From Tritrichomonas musculus (taxonomy: Eukaryota > Parabasalia > Tritrichomonadida > Tritrichomonadidae): a DNA stretch of 64,000 nt. This document shows, piece by piece, positions 50,100 to 60,400 of this stretch. A program made the position numbers and the translations under genes. The notes beneath the pieces were generated by a model. The model did not search any database and was not told where the DNA came from. It worked only from the letters and a program-made list of their open reading frames with translations. Location: positions 4,960,001 to 5,024,000 of the forward strand of contig JAPFFF010000004.1 in assembly GCA_039105265.1 (NCBI GenBank), in the 5' to 3' direction. Each line of letters starts with the position of its first letter. Within the stretch, counting starts at the first letter, position 1.

Positions 50100-51791
50100 T
50101 TAGAATAAAACTAATAATTGAATGATATCTTTCTTCTTTTGTTCAATCACCATCAATAATGCTGTTGTTTTATTAAAATCTTTTTCAAATATTATATTAG
50201 GATTAACATTTTGATTTGATAATAAGATATTAATAATTTTAATATTATTTTGCTCTATTGCAATTGACAATGCTGTATATATATTGATTTTTCTCTTCAA
50301 TTTTATATTGGGATCAACATTTTGACTTGATAATAAAAGTTGAATAATTTCAATATTATTTTTTTCTATTGCCATTGATAATGGAGTTAATTCTAAATTA
50401 TATTCCATTGTTAGTATACAATTTGGATTAATATTTTGATTTGATAATAAAAGCCTAATAATTTCAATATTTTTTTGTTCTATTGCCATTGATAATGGGG
50501 TTGATTCTAAATTATATTCCATTGTTAGTATACAATTTGGATTAATATTTTGATTTGATAATAAAAGCCTAATAATTTCAATATTTTTTTGTTCTATTGC
50601 AAGTGATAATGCTGTATATTCTTTTTTGCGATTTCCAAAAATGATATTCAAATCAGTTTTTGGATTTGCTAATAAAAATTTAATCATTTTAACATTTTTT
50701 TCTTTAATTGCTATTATTAAAATTGTTTTTTCTTTTTCTTTTAAGTTAATATCAAGATATGATGCTTTGAAAAGTAAGTCATAAAAATCTGGATTTATAT
50801 CAATAGATTTATATAAATTCATTAGACTAATATGATAATTTGAATAATAATCTTTGTCTTTTGGTATAATATCATAATTATTATATTTCAAACAAATATT
50901 GAAATCTATATTTTTCAAATCTCTGGTGTTTAAAAAATAATTTGCTATATCATTATGATGACATTTAATAGACTCTTCTAAGCATTTTTCATATGTTTTA
51001 TCATCTGGTTCGATTTGGTTTTCTTCAAGAAGATGAATAAGATCAGCATTATTTGAATGAATTGCATAAATCCATAATGATGATGTTAATTCAACGTTAT
51101 TGATTAGTAAAAAACGGAATATTTGAATTGATCCATAAAATGTTGCATATTCAATTAATGTTGGTTCTTTTTGATTTTTTGTATTAATTAGAATTGGATT
51201 GGTTTCAAAATCACATTTAACAATTTGGCTTTTTAATGATATATTATTTCTATTAACATAACTAATAAACTTTTCAACAGAATCATTACGAATTAATGAA
51301 GCTAAATAATCATTATTTAAACCATATTCTCTTTTTTCATTATATTCATTATAATCAAAAGTTAATGGATGATCTGAATAGAATGATAATATTTCTGGCA
51401 TAAAATAATCCAAATTGGTTTCATTCTTAAGAGTATCGATAACTGAATCATTTATTTCAATCATTTTCTGTTTTATGAGAATTAAAAGAGCCATTTTATT
51501 TTGTGAAAATAGATCAAGAAGTTCATCATTAGTGAAAGCTTGCTTGGCATCTTCCTTAAAATATCTTATTATTTTTTCTAATTTTGCAAAAAAATGGCTT
51601 TTACGGTAATGATTATCTATGATTGTTCTTAGTATAGGAAATATTTTTTTAATATCTACTTCATTTTCATGAATTTTCATTTCATCAAAAAAATTCTTGA
51701 AGTCATCAAAATTATCATTTTCATTGTCAAAATATCCAAGGATTTCATTTTGGATAAGAGAATATTTTTCGAGGAAATTGTTGATATCCAT
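50100..51791 (-). CDS. DUF3447 protein with ankyrin repeats
   Basis: 563 residues from the ATG at 51791 (MDINNFLEKYSLIQNEIL), chosen because TCATA (51804-51800, minus strand) lies 11 nt upstream and family members start at this point; an ATG 18 nt earlier is also in frame. DUF3447 core: NHYRKSHFFAKLEKII, TLIEYATFYGSIQIFRFLLINNVELTSSLWIYAIHSNNADLIHLLEEN, ESIKCHHNDIANYFL. About six ankyrin repeats follow in one continuous frame, with two nearly identical copies of 38 residues (114 bp, 50371-50484 and 50485-50598). The frame stops at LLVLF, but a further repeat (LRLAVINGNREIINLLLNNK) lies at 50095-50035 in another frame, so the last repeat has been cut off by a small indel. The uninterrupted repeats here contrast with the split tails of its paralogs. 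Confidence 0.85.
   Translation of the reverse strand: MDINNFLEKYSLIQNEILGYFDNENDNFDDFKNFFDEMKIHENEVDIKKIFPILRTIIDNHYRKSHFFAKLEKIIRYFKEDAKQAFTNDELLDLFSQNKMALLILIKQKMIEINDSVIDTLKNETNLDYFMPEILSFYSDHPLTFDYNEYNEKREYGLNNDYLASLIRNDSVEKFISYVNRNNISLKSQIVKCDFETNPILINTKNQKEPTLIEYATFYGSIQIFRFLLINNVELTSSLWIYAIHSNNADLIHLLEENQIEPDDKTYEKCLEESIKCHHNDIANYFLNTRDLKNIDFNICLKYNNYDIIPKDKDYYSNYHISLMNLYKSIDINPDFYDLLFKASYLDINLKEKEKTILIIAIKEKNVKMIKFLLANPKTDLNIIFGNRKKEYTALSLAIEQKNIEIIRLLLSNQNINPNCILTMEYNLESTPLSMAIEQKNIEIIRLLLSNQNINPNCILTMEYNLELTPLSMAIEKNNIEIIQLLLSSQNVDPNIKLKRKINIYTALSIAIEQNNIKIINILLSNQNVNPNIIFEKDFNKTTALLMVIEQKKKDIIQLLVLF
50371..50598 (-). repeat. Two near-identical 114-bp ankyrin-coding repeats
   Basis: The units 50371-50484 and 50485-50598 encode STPLSMAIEQKNIEIIRLLLSNQNINPNCILTMEYNLE and its twin with very few base differences. 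114 bp equals 38 codons, so the duplication is in frame. It is a recent expansion of the array. Confidence 0.85.
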
Positions 51792-51809
51792 ATCCGCATT
51801 ATGATGCAT

Positions 51810-52125
51810 TTAATTTAATAAAAAAAAAAAAAAAAAAATAAGACGTATCCAAAATGAATTAAATTTTTCCATTTTCCAAATTGCCATTTTTTTTTCATAA
51901 TTTTCCAGATTTCCATTTTTATATAATATATATAGTTTTTATAGCATTGATGTAATATTAATCAAATCAACGTTGTTTACAATCAATCATTTGACAATTT
52001 CCCTTTCATAATAAAAATTTTTTCATTCATTCATATAAAATTTTCTTCCAAAAAATTTTGAAAATTTTTCCAATTATTCATGTTAATAATTCTTAAAATT
52101 CACATCATAATATAATTATACAAAT
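51810..52125. other. Intergenic, no supported gene
   Basis: Begins with A18 (51821-51838), then AT-rich DNA with inverted traces of TTTTCCATTTTTC/GAAAAATG type. Nothing coding is seen. Confidence 0.4.
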
Positions 52126-52479
52126 ATGTATAATTTTTACAATGATTATTTTTATAAGATATATGTTGTTGATTTTTATTCATGGAAATGTGATGGAGAA
52201 CGTTTCTTGACAGAATCATTTCTGAACAAGTATTCAGAAGAAGGAGCAATTCCTCAACTCAATGATGGTAAGCCAGAATTCGGAACATGGATATCATATA
52301 CGAATGCAAGCGGTGGGTTCTGTGTAGGAGGATGGAACGGGGGAACGAGATATGATCTGGCTCGACCTTTCATTGAAAACATGCTCAACATCTTCAGAGA
52401 GAAAAATATCCCAGATCAATGTCTAACATGGCTGAAGTACTCTCTGATGTGTCTGGATGAAGCAAATGACATCATGTAA
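52126..52479 (+). CDS. Unidentified protein fragment, GC-richer than surroundings
   Basis: 117 codons. The first 18 residues are AT-driven (MYNFYNDYFYKIYVVDFY) and probably not native. From about 52180 composition shifts and the peptide becomes protein-like: CDGERFLTESFLNKYSEEGA, then PEFGTWISYTNASGGFCVGGWNGGTRYDLARPFIENML, ending DQCLTWLKYSLMCLDEANDIM. I do not recognise the family. The abrupt front suggests a 5'-truncated gene. It lies between a DUF3447 gene and a lyase relic, and a T27 tract follows its stop by 30 bp. Confidence 0.5.
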   Translation: MYNFYNDYFYKIYVVDFYSWKCDGERFLTESFLNKYSEEGAIPQLNDGKPEFGTWISYTNASGGFCVGGWNGGTRYDLARPFIENMLNIFREKNIPDQCLTWLKYSLMCLDEANDIM

Positions 52480-52789
52480 AAAAAGCGGTATATAATATAA
52501 ATATATATGTTTTTTTTTTTTTTTTTTTTTTTTTTTGTTCCGTTTCTCCATCTTGCTCGAATTGTAATTGTTAATTGCAAATAGTGCGATGAGTGATAAT
52601 TGTGAAAGTCTTTCCGCTCTGATCTTTCAACATTTGCAATTTGCAGAAGAATTATGTTTGAGTAGTTACTCTTACGCTGAGAGATGATTGTCCTTCATTT
52701 ATTCTATCTTGAAGATGTGCATCGCTGAGAGGACTCGATAATCATATTTTATGTATTTTTTTTCAAATACCTAAAATGATATGTGATAT
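52480..52789. other. T27 tract and an unexplained complex segment
   Basis: T27 at 52510-52536 is followed by about 200 bp (52540-52745) of clearly non-AT-rich sequence with stops in every frame I read. It carries the repeated motif CGCTGAGAG (near 52674 and 52721) and the related pieces AATTGCAAATAG / CATTTGCAATTTGC. Possible RNA gene or decayed gene; no tRNA features. Confidence 0.45.
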
Positions 52790-52825
52790 GAATTTTTTTT
52801 TTTTCAAAATTTTAATTGTGAGAAA

Positions 52826-53660
52826 ATGAACAAGATAATTTTGAAGAATCTATTCCATACTTTATTTCATCATGTCACAATGAATCGAGATAAAAAGAAC
52901 AATTTTCTTATGATAATTACTTCATATAGTTTCAATGAAAAATCTGAATTTGTTATGGATTGGTATTGGACACATAATACAACTGATAAATGTTCAGATG
53001 GTCATCATTTTCGGCTTGCTGATGTTAATTGGATACACTTTGAATGGTGATGGAACTTTAAGATTTGAACTTGGATTTCATGAAATCGGTCATGGTGATC
53101 GATTTTATGTTGGAAGATTCAATAAAGATGATACAACAATGATGAGATATGGAATACAACAGGACAATCCAACATATTTAACTGTCATTATTACAATTCT
53201 TCATCAGGTGAAGTGATATGGAAACATTTTTTAGACAAAATTGTTGATGTTTGGAAGAGGAAATGTCGGAGATTTTGATCCAAATCATTTTTGTCTTGAA
53301 GTTTATTCATTTTATGGAATGTATAATGCAAAAAACTATAAACTTGTTTTTAATGATACAAGTTCAAATGATGTTTATTGGGATGGTTCTTTGATCCCTT
53401 CTCGTTATTATAGAATAATGATAAATAAATAGAATTATGTAAAGGGATCAGCTGATAGATTATTATCAGCTTATAGTGTTTATAACAAAATATTCGGCGA
53501 ATATTCTAAAGATGATGATTCTGGTGATTATCCTTTATTTCACGGTGATATAATTGGTGATTGGAGAGAAGAATTCATAATTACAAATAAAAATTAAGAT
53601 CAACTTGTCACTTTTACTTCTGATATTAAGAAATTCAAATCAAATTAAAGACAAAGATGT
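52826..53660 (+). pseudogene. Relic of PL11 rhamnogalacturonan lyase
   Basis: Pieces in three frame registers follow the C-terminal half of polysaccharide lyase family 11 in order: HHFRLADVN (about 53005), GTLRFELGFHEIGHGDRFYVGRF, YGIQQDNP (53150s), GRGNVGDFDPNHFCLEVYSFYGMYNAK (53250-53330), DVYWDGSLIPSRYY, LLSAYSVYNKIF, GDIIGDWREEFI (53550-53580) and a last strand VTFTSDI. PL11 enzymes cleave the pectin backbone rhamnogalacturonan I and are known mainly from bacteria, including gut species. At least two frame changes and two stops interrupt it, so it is dead. The bacterial-type family suggests lateral transfer into an ancestor that met plant polysaccharide in the gut (inference). Confidence 0.8.
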
Positions 53661-54301
53661 TTCATTAATGTTTAAGTAATATTGGAACTTATTGCATATA
53701 GAAAAACATTTGGAGAATACTCTTTATAATAAAATAGAGCATACTTTATAAAATATCATTTTTGTTACGGAAAATTTCCGTCACGAAAGTGGAATTTTCC
53801 GTTACAAAAGTGAAACAGGTGTATTATTTTAAAATTGGCCTTTATGCAACCTTACTTTATATTATGCTTTTTATTCGATTCAGTTTTCAATTCAGCTATA
53901 TTAGCTTAAGTATTATCATTTCTATTGTCTTTGATTTTGGGGCTTTTCACATTGTTTTCGCTCTTTTCATTGATTGCAATACAAGGCATTTTTAATTGAA
54001 ATATAGCCAATCATTTGTTTATTTGAAATGAAATCTTCTGTTTTTCTTTTCTTTCTTTTGTTTTGGACCTTTCACTTGGTTTTCTTGCGGTGCTTGTTAA
54101 GAAAGCCTTTGCTGCTCAAGAAGCTCCTGTTTTCTCTTTTGCTCTTCTTTGAGTTCTTGTTCTTTTCTTTGCTGCTCTTTTCGTTGTTTTGTTCTCTCTT
54201 TTGTTGTTTAAGATTCTATATGTGTTATTTTAATCTACCAAAATTTTGGTAACTTTTTGATAGAAAACTTTTTGAATGGAACTTTTTATATATAGAATCT
54301 T
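53661..54301. other. Intergenic with a near-palindrome and a coiled-coil relic
   Basis: ACGGAAAATTTCCGTCAC against GTGGAATTTTCCGT (about 53768-53804) forms an imperfect inverted repeat. On the minus strand about 54215-54105 reads QRKEQQRKEQELKEEQKRKQ then ELLEQQRLS and a stop, a Lys/Glu/Gln-rich coiled-coil scrap of unknown origin. The opposite-strand hydrophobic frame there is its shadow. Confidence 0.4.
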
Positions 54302-55459
54302 ATGCTGTACTTATTTTCTTCTCTATCTCTTTTTTCTGTGGCAATGTACTACCCATCGAATCTTTTTAAAGATTATATACCTAAATTAACATATGGTTAT
54401 AATAAAAACGCAAATGTTTTTGTTGAAATAACCAATTTAAGTTCACCGTTAATTTTATGTTTAGCTACGAAATCAGAAATGAAAAAATTAAATACATTAT
54501 CATCAATTCTTAGCTATTGCGATCAAGAAACCAAAATAACAGATATTCAATTCAAATTTCGGACAAATGGATCAGTAAATTTTACAATTCCATCGAAAAG
54601 CATTTTAAACGCACTTTTTCTTTCCTGTGAACCATTATATAAATTTGAGCTTTCAATGAATATTATCAATGGGAAATATCATTTAGATTATCGACTACAA
54701 GACATTATGACAAGTTCACTAGTTTTTTCAATCATACTATATGCTACAACTGTGATATTTTTTGCCTATGTCCTAATAAGCATTCTAACGAATCGAATTA
54801 AATATGACAGATATTTAATTTTAATAATAATTTCACTTTTATTTGCATCAACTCATGCTTTGATTCATTTTATAATAATCAATAAGAACAAAAATTTTGA
54901 ATTTGTAGAATTGGAACATTTAACCATATATCTAGATTTTTTTTCTGCAGGTCTTGTTTGTTTTATTTTTGGTTTATTGAATTTTCAACGTTACTTTGAC
55001 ATTTATTTGCTTTTTCATTATGAACATCATATTCTTTGCAGTATTGAATCTATTGGACTTATTTATTTATTGATATTAGTTATAAATTTTTTATTTGTTG
55101 CTTTGAGTGATGGTACTATTGGATTTTTTTTGTTATTATGCATGAGTTTTATAATCGTTGTTTATAATTGTATTTTTCCAAGTAATGTAACATTGACTAG
55201 AATTGCTTCATTGTTAAGCGTGTGCTTGAATTTCTTGAATTCGATAAAAATTGCTTTGTTGATGTTGAAATCTGATTTGTTTTCTAACAGATTGTATTTT
55301 AAATTCTACATAATGGACGTGATTCTGTTGTTAATCATTGTTGTGCTTACTTTGGTGGATTATTTTTGTTTTTATTGTAAAAATAATGTAAAAAGACTTG
55401 GCCTTATAGAAAAAGCTAATAAAATCGAAAATTATTCGGACGATATTCAGCGTAAATAG
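54302..55459 (+). CDS. Seven-transmembrane receptor-like protein
   Basis: 385 residues. An N-terminal hydrophobic segment (MLYLFSSLSLFSVAM, likely signal) is followed by an ectodomain of about 115 residues (NANVFVEITNLSSPLILCLATKSEMKKL, two Cys) up to NGKYHLDYRLQD. Seven hydrophobic helices then follow: SLVFSIILYATTVIFFAYVL, YLILIIISLLFASTHALI, LDFFSAGLVCFIFGLL, SIGLIYLLILVINFLFVAL, IGFFLLLCMSFIIVVYNCIF, ASLLSVCLNFLNSIKIALLML and DVILLLIIVVLTLVDYFCFY. A short charged tail ends it. Signal, ectodomain and seven helices match the layout of GOST/lung-7TM receptors, but sequence proof is lacking. Tandem paralog at 55911. Confidence 0.72.
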   Translation: MLYLFSSLSLFSVAMYYPSNLFKDYIPKLTYGYNKNANVFVEITNLSSPLILCLATKSEMKKLNTLSSILSYCDQETKITDIQFKFRTNGSVNFTIPSKSILNALFLSCEPLYKFELSMNIINGKYHLDYRLQDIMTSSLVFSIILYATTVIFFAYVLISILTNRIKYDRYLILIIISLLFASTHALIHFIIINKNKNFEFVELEHLTIYLDFFSAGLVCFIFGLLNFQRYFDIYLLFHYEHHILCSIESIGLIYLLILVINFLFVALSDGTIGFFLLLCMSFIIVVYNCIFPSNVTLTRIASLLSVCLNFLNSIKIALLMLKSDLFSNRLYFKFYIMDVILLLIIVVLTLVDYFCFYCKNNVKRLGLIEKANKIENYSDDIQRK

Positions 55460-55910
55460 TCTTCTTTTATATAAATCATATTATTTGTTGTTATATAATT
55501 TTATGGTAATTTGATGGTTTTGTTGTTATATAATTTAGAGTTCATTCAAAATATCCTTTTTTTTTTTTTGCTTCAACTTTTACCAATAAATTAGATTAAT
55601 TGATTAATGATAAAATTTGAATATCATAATTTAGAGGTTATATTAATTATTTATTTCATTATTGAAGAAATGTTAATGTTATTCACATATAAAATTTTAT
55701 TTAGATAGAATAATGAATTTGATTGATTGGATGTTTGAAAATTGTTGATTTAAAATATGTTTATATATGTTTATTATATATTATTTTATTTTATATTTAT
55801 AAAAAAATGTTTATTTTTTTTGAATTTGGCTAAGATAATTGTATTTTTAAAATTGAAAGAGGTTTTTTTTTTTTTTGCCTTTAAAAAAAAGGCTAATAGA
55901 TTTCTATTAG
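55460..55910. other. Intergenic between tandem paralogs
   Basis: 451 bp of AT-rich DNA. Near the right end, a CTAATAGA/TCTATTAG hairpin (about 55893-55910) runs up to the next ATG. No gene. Confidence 0.4.
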
Positions 55911-57056
55911 ATGCATATATTTTTTTTTCTATCATTATATTCAATCAAAGAATCATATTTTTCACAAAACCCTAGCAAGTACTTGCCTAATAATGCTTAT
56001 GGCTTCGTAAAAAATTCGAATGTTTTTATTAATATTACCAGTACAGCATCGCTTTTGGTATTTGGCTTTGCATCTAAAGAAGAAATGAAGAAAATTGATT
56101 CATTAGATTTATCAGATAAATATTGTGAAGGTAAAGAGCAGCTTTCAGAATATCAATTTCTCGTTCAAAGCAATTTCTCGATTACTTTTACGACCACGTC
56201 GAAAAAAATTTTAACCCCATTTTATTTTTCATGTGATGAATCTTATTTGTTTAATCTTGAATTAGATATCGTCAATGGAAAAAATCATTTAGACTATCGC
56301 TATCAATCATTATCTACTTTATTACTTGCCTTTGGCTTTATATTTCTTTTTTTATTTGTTTTATTTACCATTATTATAATATATTTGCATAATGCATATA
56401 AATATTCTTATTCAGCTATTATTTATGATCTGTTTATTTTGTTTGCTTGTTTGCAGGTATTTATGATTTATTTTGATATTCATAATAATAAAAACAATGA
56501 ATTTATAGATTTTACAAGTATTGATTTTTTGTTGATGGTTTTTCAACTATGTTCATTAATGATTCTTGTTTGTATTGATTTATTAGCTAATAATTTTCAT
56601 AATTATCTTTATACCATAAAAGATTCAACACTCGTTAAAACTTTATATGCTGCTTTATTTCTATTCTTGTTATTTGGGGCTCAAGTTATAATGGATTCTT
56701 TTAAAGATAAAGAAATTACATTCTCTATTTCGTCAGTTTTTTATTTGTTTTCATTGGGATTAATTTGCTTCAGTCCATATAAAATTACTCTAACAAAAGT
56801 TATAATAATTGTATATTTTATGATTTTTTTCTTTGTTTATATTATGAATCCTTTTTATTATTCTGATTACCAGAAAATTCATACATGCTCAATTTACTGG
56901 TCAAAGAGTTTAATTACTATAATTATTAACTTTATTGCAAGTGTGCTGTTAATTGTTGGCTTTTATTACTTTAATGATTTATCATTTAAAGAAAAAGTTG
57001 AAGATGAAAATGATTCTGAAAATAATAGCATCAATGTATCGCTTGAAGGAAATTAA
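55911..57056 (+). CDS. Seven-transmembrane receptor-like protein, tandem paralog
   Basis: 381 residues, parallel in layout to the gene at 54302: short hydrophobic start (MHIFFFLSLYS), ectodomain with NSNVFINITSTASLLVFGFASKEEMKKIDSL and the conserved NGKNHLDYRYQSLST boundary, then seven hydrophobic helices from LLLAFGFIFLFLFVLFTIIIIYL to SLITIIINFIASVLLIVGFYYF. An acidic Asn/Ser-rich tail (EKVEDENDSENNSINVSLEGN) could be a regulated cytosolic end. Shared marks (NVF-(E/N)IT, (S/A)-EEMKK(I/L), NGK-HLDYR) show gene duplication. Function unknown; a surface sensor is plausible. Confidence 0.72.
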   Translation: MHIFFFLSLYSIKESYFSQNPSKYLPNNAYGFVKNSNVFINITSTASLLVFGFASKEEMKKIDSLDLSDKYCEGKEQLSEYQFLVQSNFSITFTTTSKKILTPFYFSCDESYLFNLELDIVNGKNHLDYRYQSLSTLLLAFGFIFLFLFVLFTIIIIYLHNAYKYSYSAIIYDLFILFACLQVFMIYFDIHNNKNNEFIDFTSIDFLLMVFQLCSLMILVCIDLLANNFHNYLYTIKDSTLVKTLYAALFLFLLFGAQVIMDSFKDKEITFSISSVFYLFSLGLICFSPYKITLTKVIIIVYFMIFFFVYIMNPFYYSDYQKIHTCSIYWSKSLITIIINFIASVLLIVGFYYFNDLSFKEKVEDENDSENNSINVSLEGN

Positions 57057-57493
57057 TTGCAAATGTTTAAAATAGTAATATATCTTTAGAATAAATTAAT
57101 ATTTTATTATTATTATTTTTTGTTTTCCTGCTTCTTAAATACTGCTTGAAAAAGTTTTTTCTTGTGACAAATACACTGAAACGGAGGAATATTACAGCAT
57201 AAGAATCAAAGAAATTTTTATTATCTAATTTTAATATCAAGCTATTATATTATTATCTTAATATTTTTTAAATAATTATAGTTTTTATGAACCGGCATTA
57301 ATTTTAATCATGCTTTTATTATTACTATTTTAATAAAATTATAATTTCTTTTTATTCTTGTTAAATTTTGTGGAAAAGTGCTATCTTTCCAGCATTTCTA
57401 TAGGCTTTGAAAATTTTCAATGAACTTTTTATGATGATTATAGTCTTGAAAAATATTTTATAAAAAAAGAAAGCTGGTAGCTTATTGGACAAC
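57057..57493. other. Intergenic, no supported feature
   Basis: 437 bp of AT-rich 3' and 5' flank between two rightward genes. I see no coding frame or RNA gene; the best frame lies on the minus strand and is overlapped by the next gene. Confidence 0.4.
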
Positions 57494-60400
57494 ATGAACG
57501 AGCAAACTGTACAAAATCCAAAATATTTTGTTTTTGAAAAAAAGAGATATCTGATTAACTTTGATTTACTTAAACAGAAATGCACATATTTTTATCAAAA
57601 TCAAGACAAATTTATAAATGGAGATGATATTAATATTTTCGAAGAAGATGAAGAATTCCCATTGACAGAAGAATCTATTAGATTATTTATTATGCTATGC
57701 CAAAATGAAGTTACCGTGATCAGTCTTGACTCAGTAATTCCACTTCAATACTTATCATACAAATATGAATATTTAGAATTAAAGAAGATTACTGATGAAT
57801 TTATTATCAAATATCCAAAAGATCTTATATTCAAAAAACTTTTACTTGAGAAAAAAAAAAGTGACAATTACACCCAATATGAAAATGATTTTTATGACAC
57901 AACACGAGAAGAAGAATATATTTCAAAGCATTTGAATGATTTTATTACAATGGATGAAATAACACAATTAAAAATACCTGTTCTTTTACGTATTCTCGAT
58001 AAATATTTCAAATGCGAAGAAAGTGATATGAAAGTGAACAATAAAGATATGATTGACTTCTTTTTCAGATGCATTGATAGATATGGAATTGAAGCATCTA
58101 TTTTATTAAATAAAATAGATTTCGGTCGTTTACAACAATATAAATTTGATTCACTTCAACAAACAAGTGAATCGGATATACAAAAAAAAGAACTATTTGT
58201 AGAAATGTATAAAAAAATCGAAGAGCAATCAGAAGAACTCAAAAGATTGAAAGAAGAAGGACAAATGAAAGAGATTGAATACGAAAAGAAAGAAAAAGAA
58301 AGAAAAGAAAAATACGACAATGAAATTGATAAAATTAAAAAAGATGTTGACCAAAGATTGTTGGATATTGAAAAAAAATACGAACAAATAATGATTGATA
58401 ATAGTAATGTTCAAAAGTTCCATAAAATTATTATTGAGTTATTGTCAGATGATGGTTTTTATAGACTTGATACTGAATCTCAAATTTTTGTTGTTAATGA
58501 AATCGTTAATAAAAGTAAATATCAAGACAAATATGAAAAAGCTGATAAACTTGAATCAATGGCTCTAAAAATTTTATTTTATAATCAACTTTTCCAAAAT
58601 TCATCAAACAACGAATCAAACAAAAGTTCAGAAGAACTAGTACAATTTATTTTAGAAAATGCTAAAATTTTGAGGATAAATAATGATATTTGCGTGAATT
58701 TATTTCAGAAAAACCTACTGGCAAAAAGTTTGTTGGTCATGTTTAATAGTTTTGATGAATTTGTAATTAATATTGAGTATCCTTCAAATTCATATGAAGA
58801 AATATCAAATGCTATTTACGATGCTATAAATCAAAACAAAAAGCCTTCACAACAAATTCAAGTATCTGAAGTCACCAAACAAAATGATAATTTTGAAAAG
58901 ATATTTAAAATAATTCCGACGCCAGAGACAATGATCGAATCCAATTCATTTAAAAACTGTTCTACATTAAATGAAATCTCAATTCCAACCTCAATTCCAA
59001 AAATATATGAAAATACATTTGAAGGATGTTCATCATTACCGAAAATCGTGATTCCAACATCAGTAACGACGATCGAAGCCAATTCATTCAAAAACTGTTC
59101 ATCATTAAACGAAATCACAATTCCAACATCAGTTAAAAAGATATGTGAAAATGCATTTGAAGGTTGTTCATCATTAACCAAAATTGTTATTCCAACATCA
59201 GTAACAACGATAGAATCCAATTCATTCAAAGGCTGTTCATCATTAAACGAAATCACAATTCCAGCATCAATTCCAAAGATATGCGAAAGTACATTTGAAG
59301 GATGTTCATCATTAACCAATATTGTGATTCCAATATCAGTAACAACGATAGAATCCAATTCATTCAAAAACTGTTCATCATTAAACGAAATCACAATTCC
59401 AACATCAGTTAAAAAGATATGTGAAAATGCATTTGAAGGTTGTTCATCATTAACCAAAATTGTTATTCCAACATCAGTAACAACGATAGAATCCAATTCA
59501 TTCAAAGGCTGTTCATCATTAAACGAAATCACAATTCCAGCATCAATTCCAAAGATATGCGAAAGTACATTTGAAGGATGTTCATCATTAACCAATATTA
59601 TGATTCCAATATCAGTGACAACGATAGAATCCAATTCATTCAAAAACTGTTCATCATTAAACGAAATCACAATTCCAACATCAGTTAAAAAGATATGTGA
59701 AAATGCATTTGAAGGCTGTTCATCATTAACCAAAATTGTGATTCCAACATCAGTGACAACGATAGAATCCAATTCATTTAAAAACTGTTCATCGTTAAAA
59801 GAAATCATAATTCCTACATCAGTTACAAAGATATGTGAAAATGCATTTGAAGATTGTTCATTACTAACCAAAATTGTGATTCCGATATCAGTGACAACTA
59901 TTGAATCCAATTCATTTAAAAACTGTTCGTCATTAAACGAAATCACAATTCCAACATCAATTCCAAAGATATGTGAAAATACATTTGAAGGTTGTTCATC
60001 ATTAACAAAAATCGTTATTCCGGCATCAGTGACAACTATTGAATCCAATTCATTTAAAAACTGTTCATCATTAAACGAAATCACAATTCCAACATCAGTT
60101 ACAAAGATATGTGAAAATGCATTTGAAAATTGTTCATCATTAAAAGAAATAATAATTTCACCATTTGTATCATCAATTGGATCCAATTCATTCAAAGGAT
60201 GCAGAAATCTTGAACAAATAACGATAAACTCCAAAACCAAAGTAGAACAAAGTTCATTTGATAACTGCGAATCACTTGATCGTTTAATTATTTCTTCATT
60301 AAAAAATGAGAAGAACAACAATGAAGCATCAATCTTTTTCAAAAGCAACATCGATTCTACTTTTTTCAATAGCATTACAACAGATGAGCAAGAAAACATA

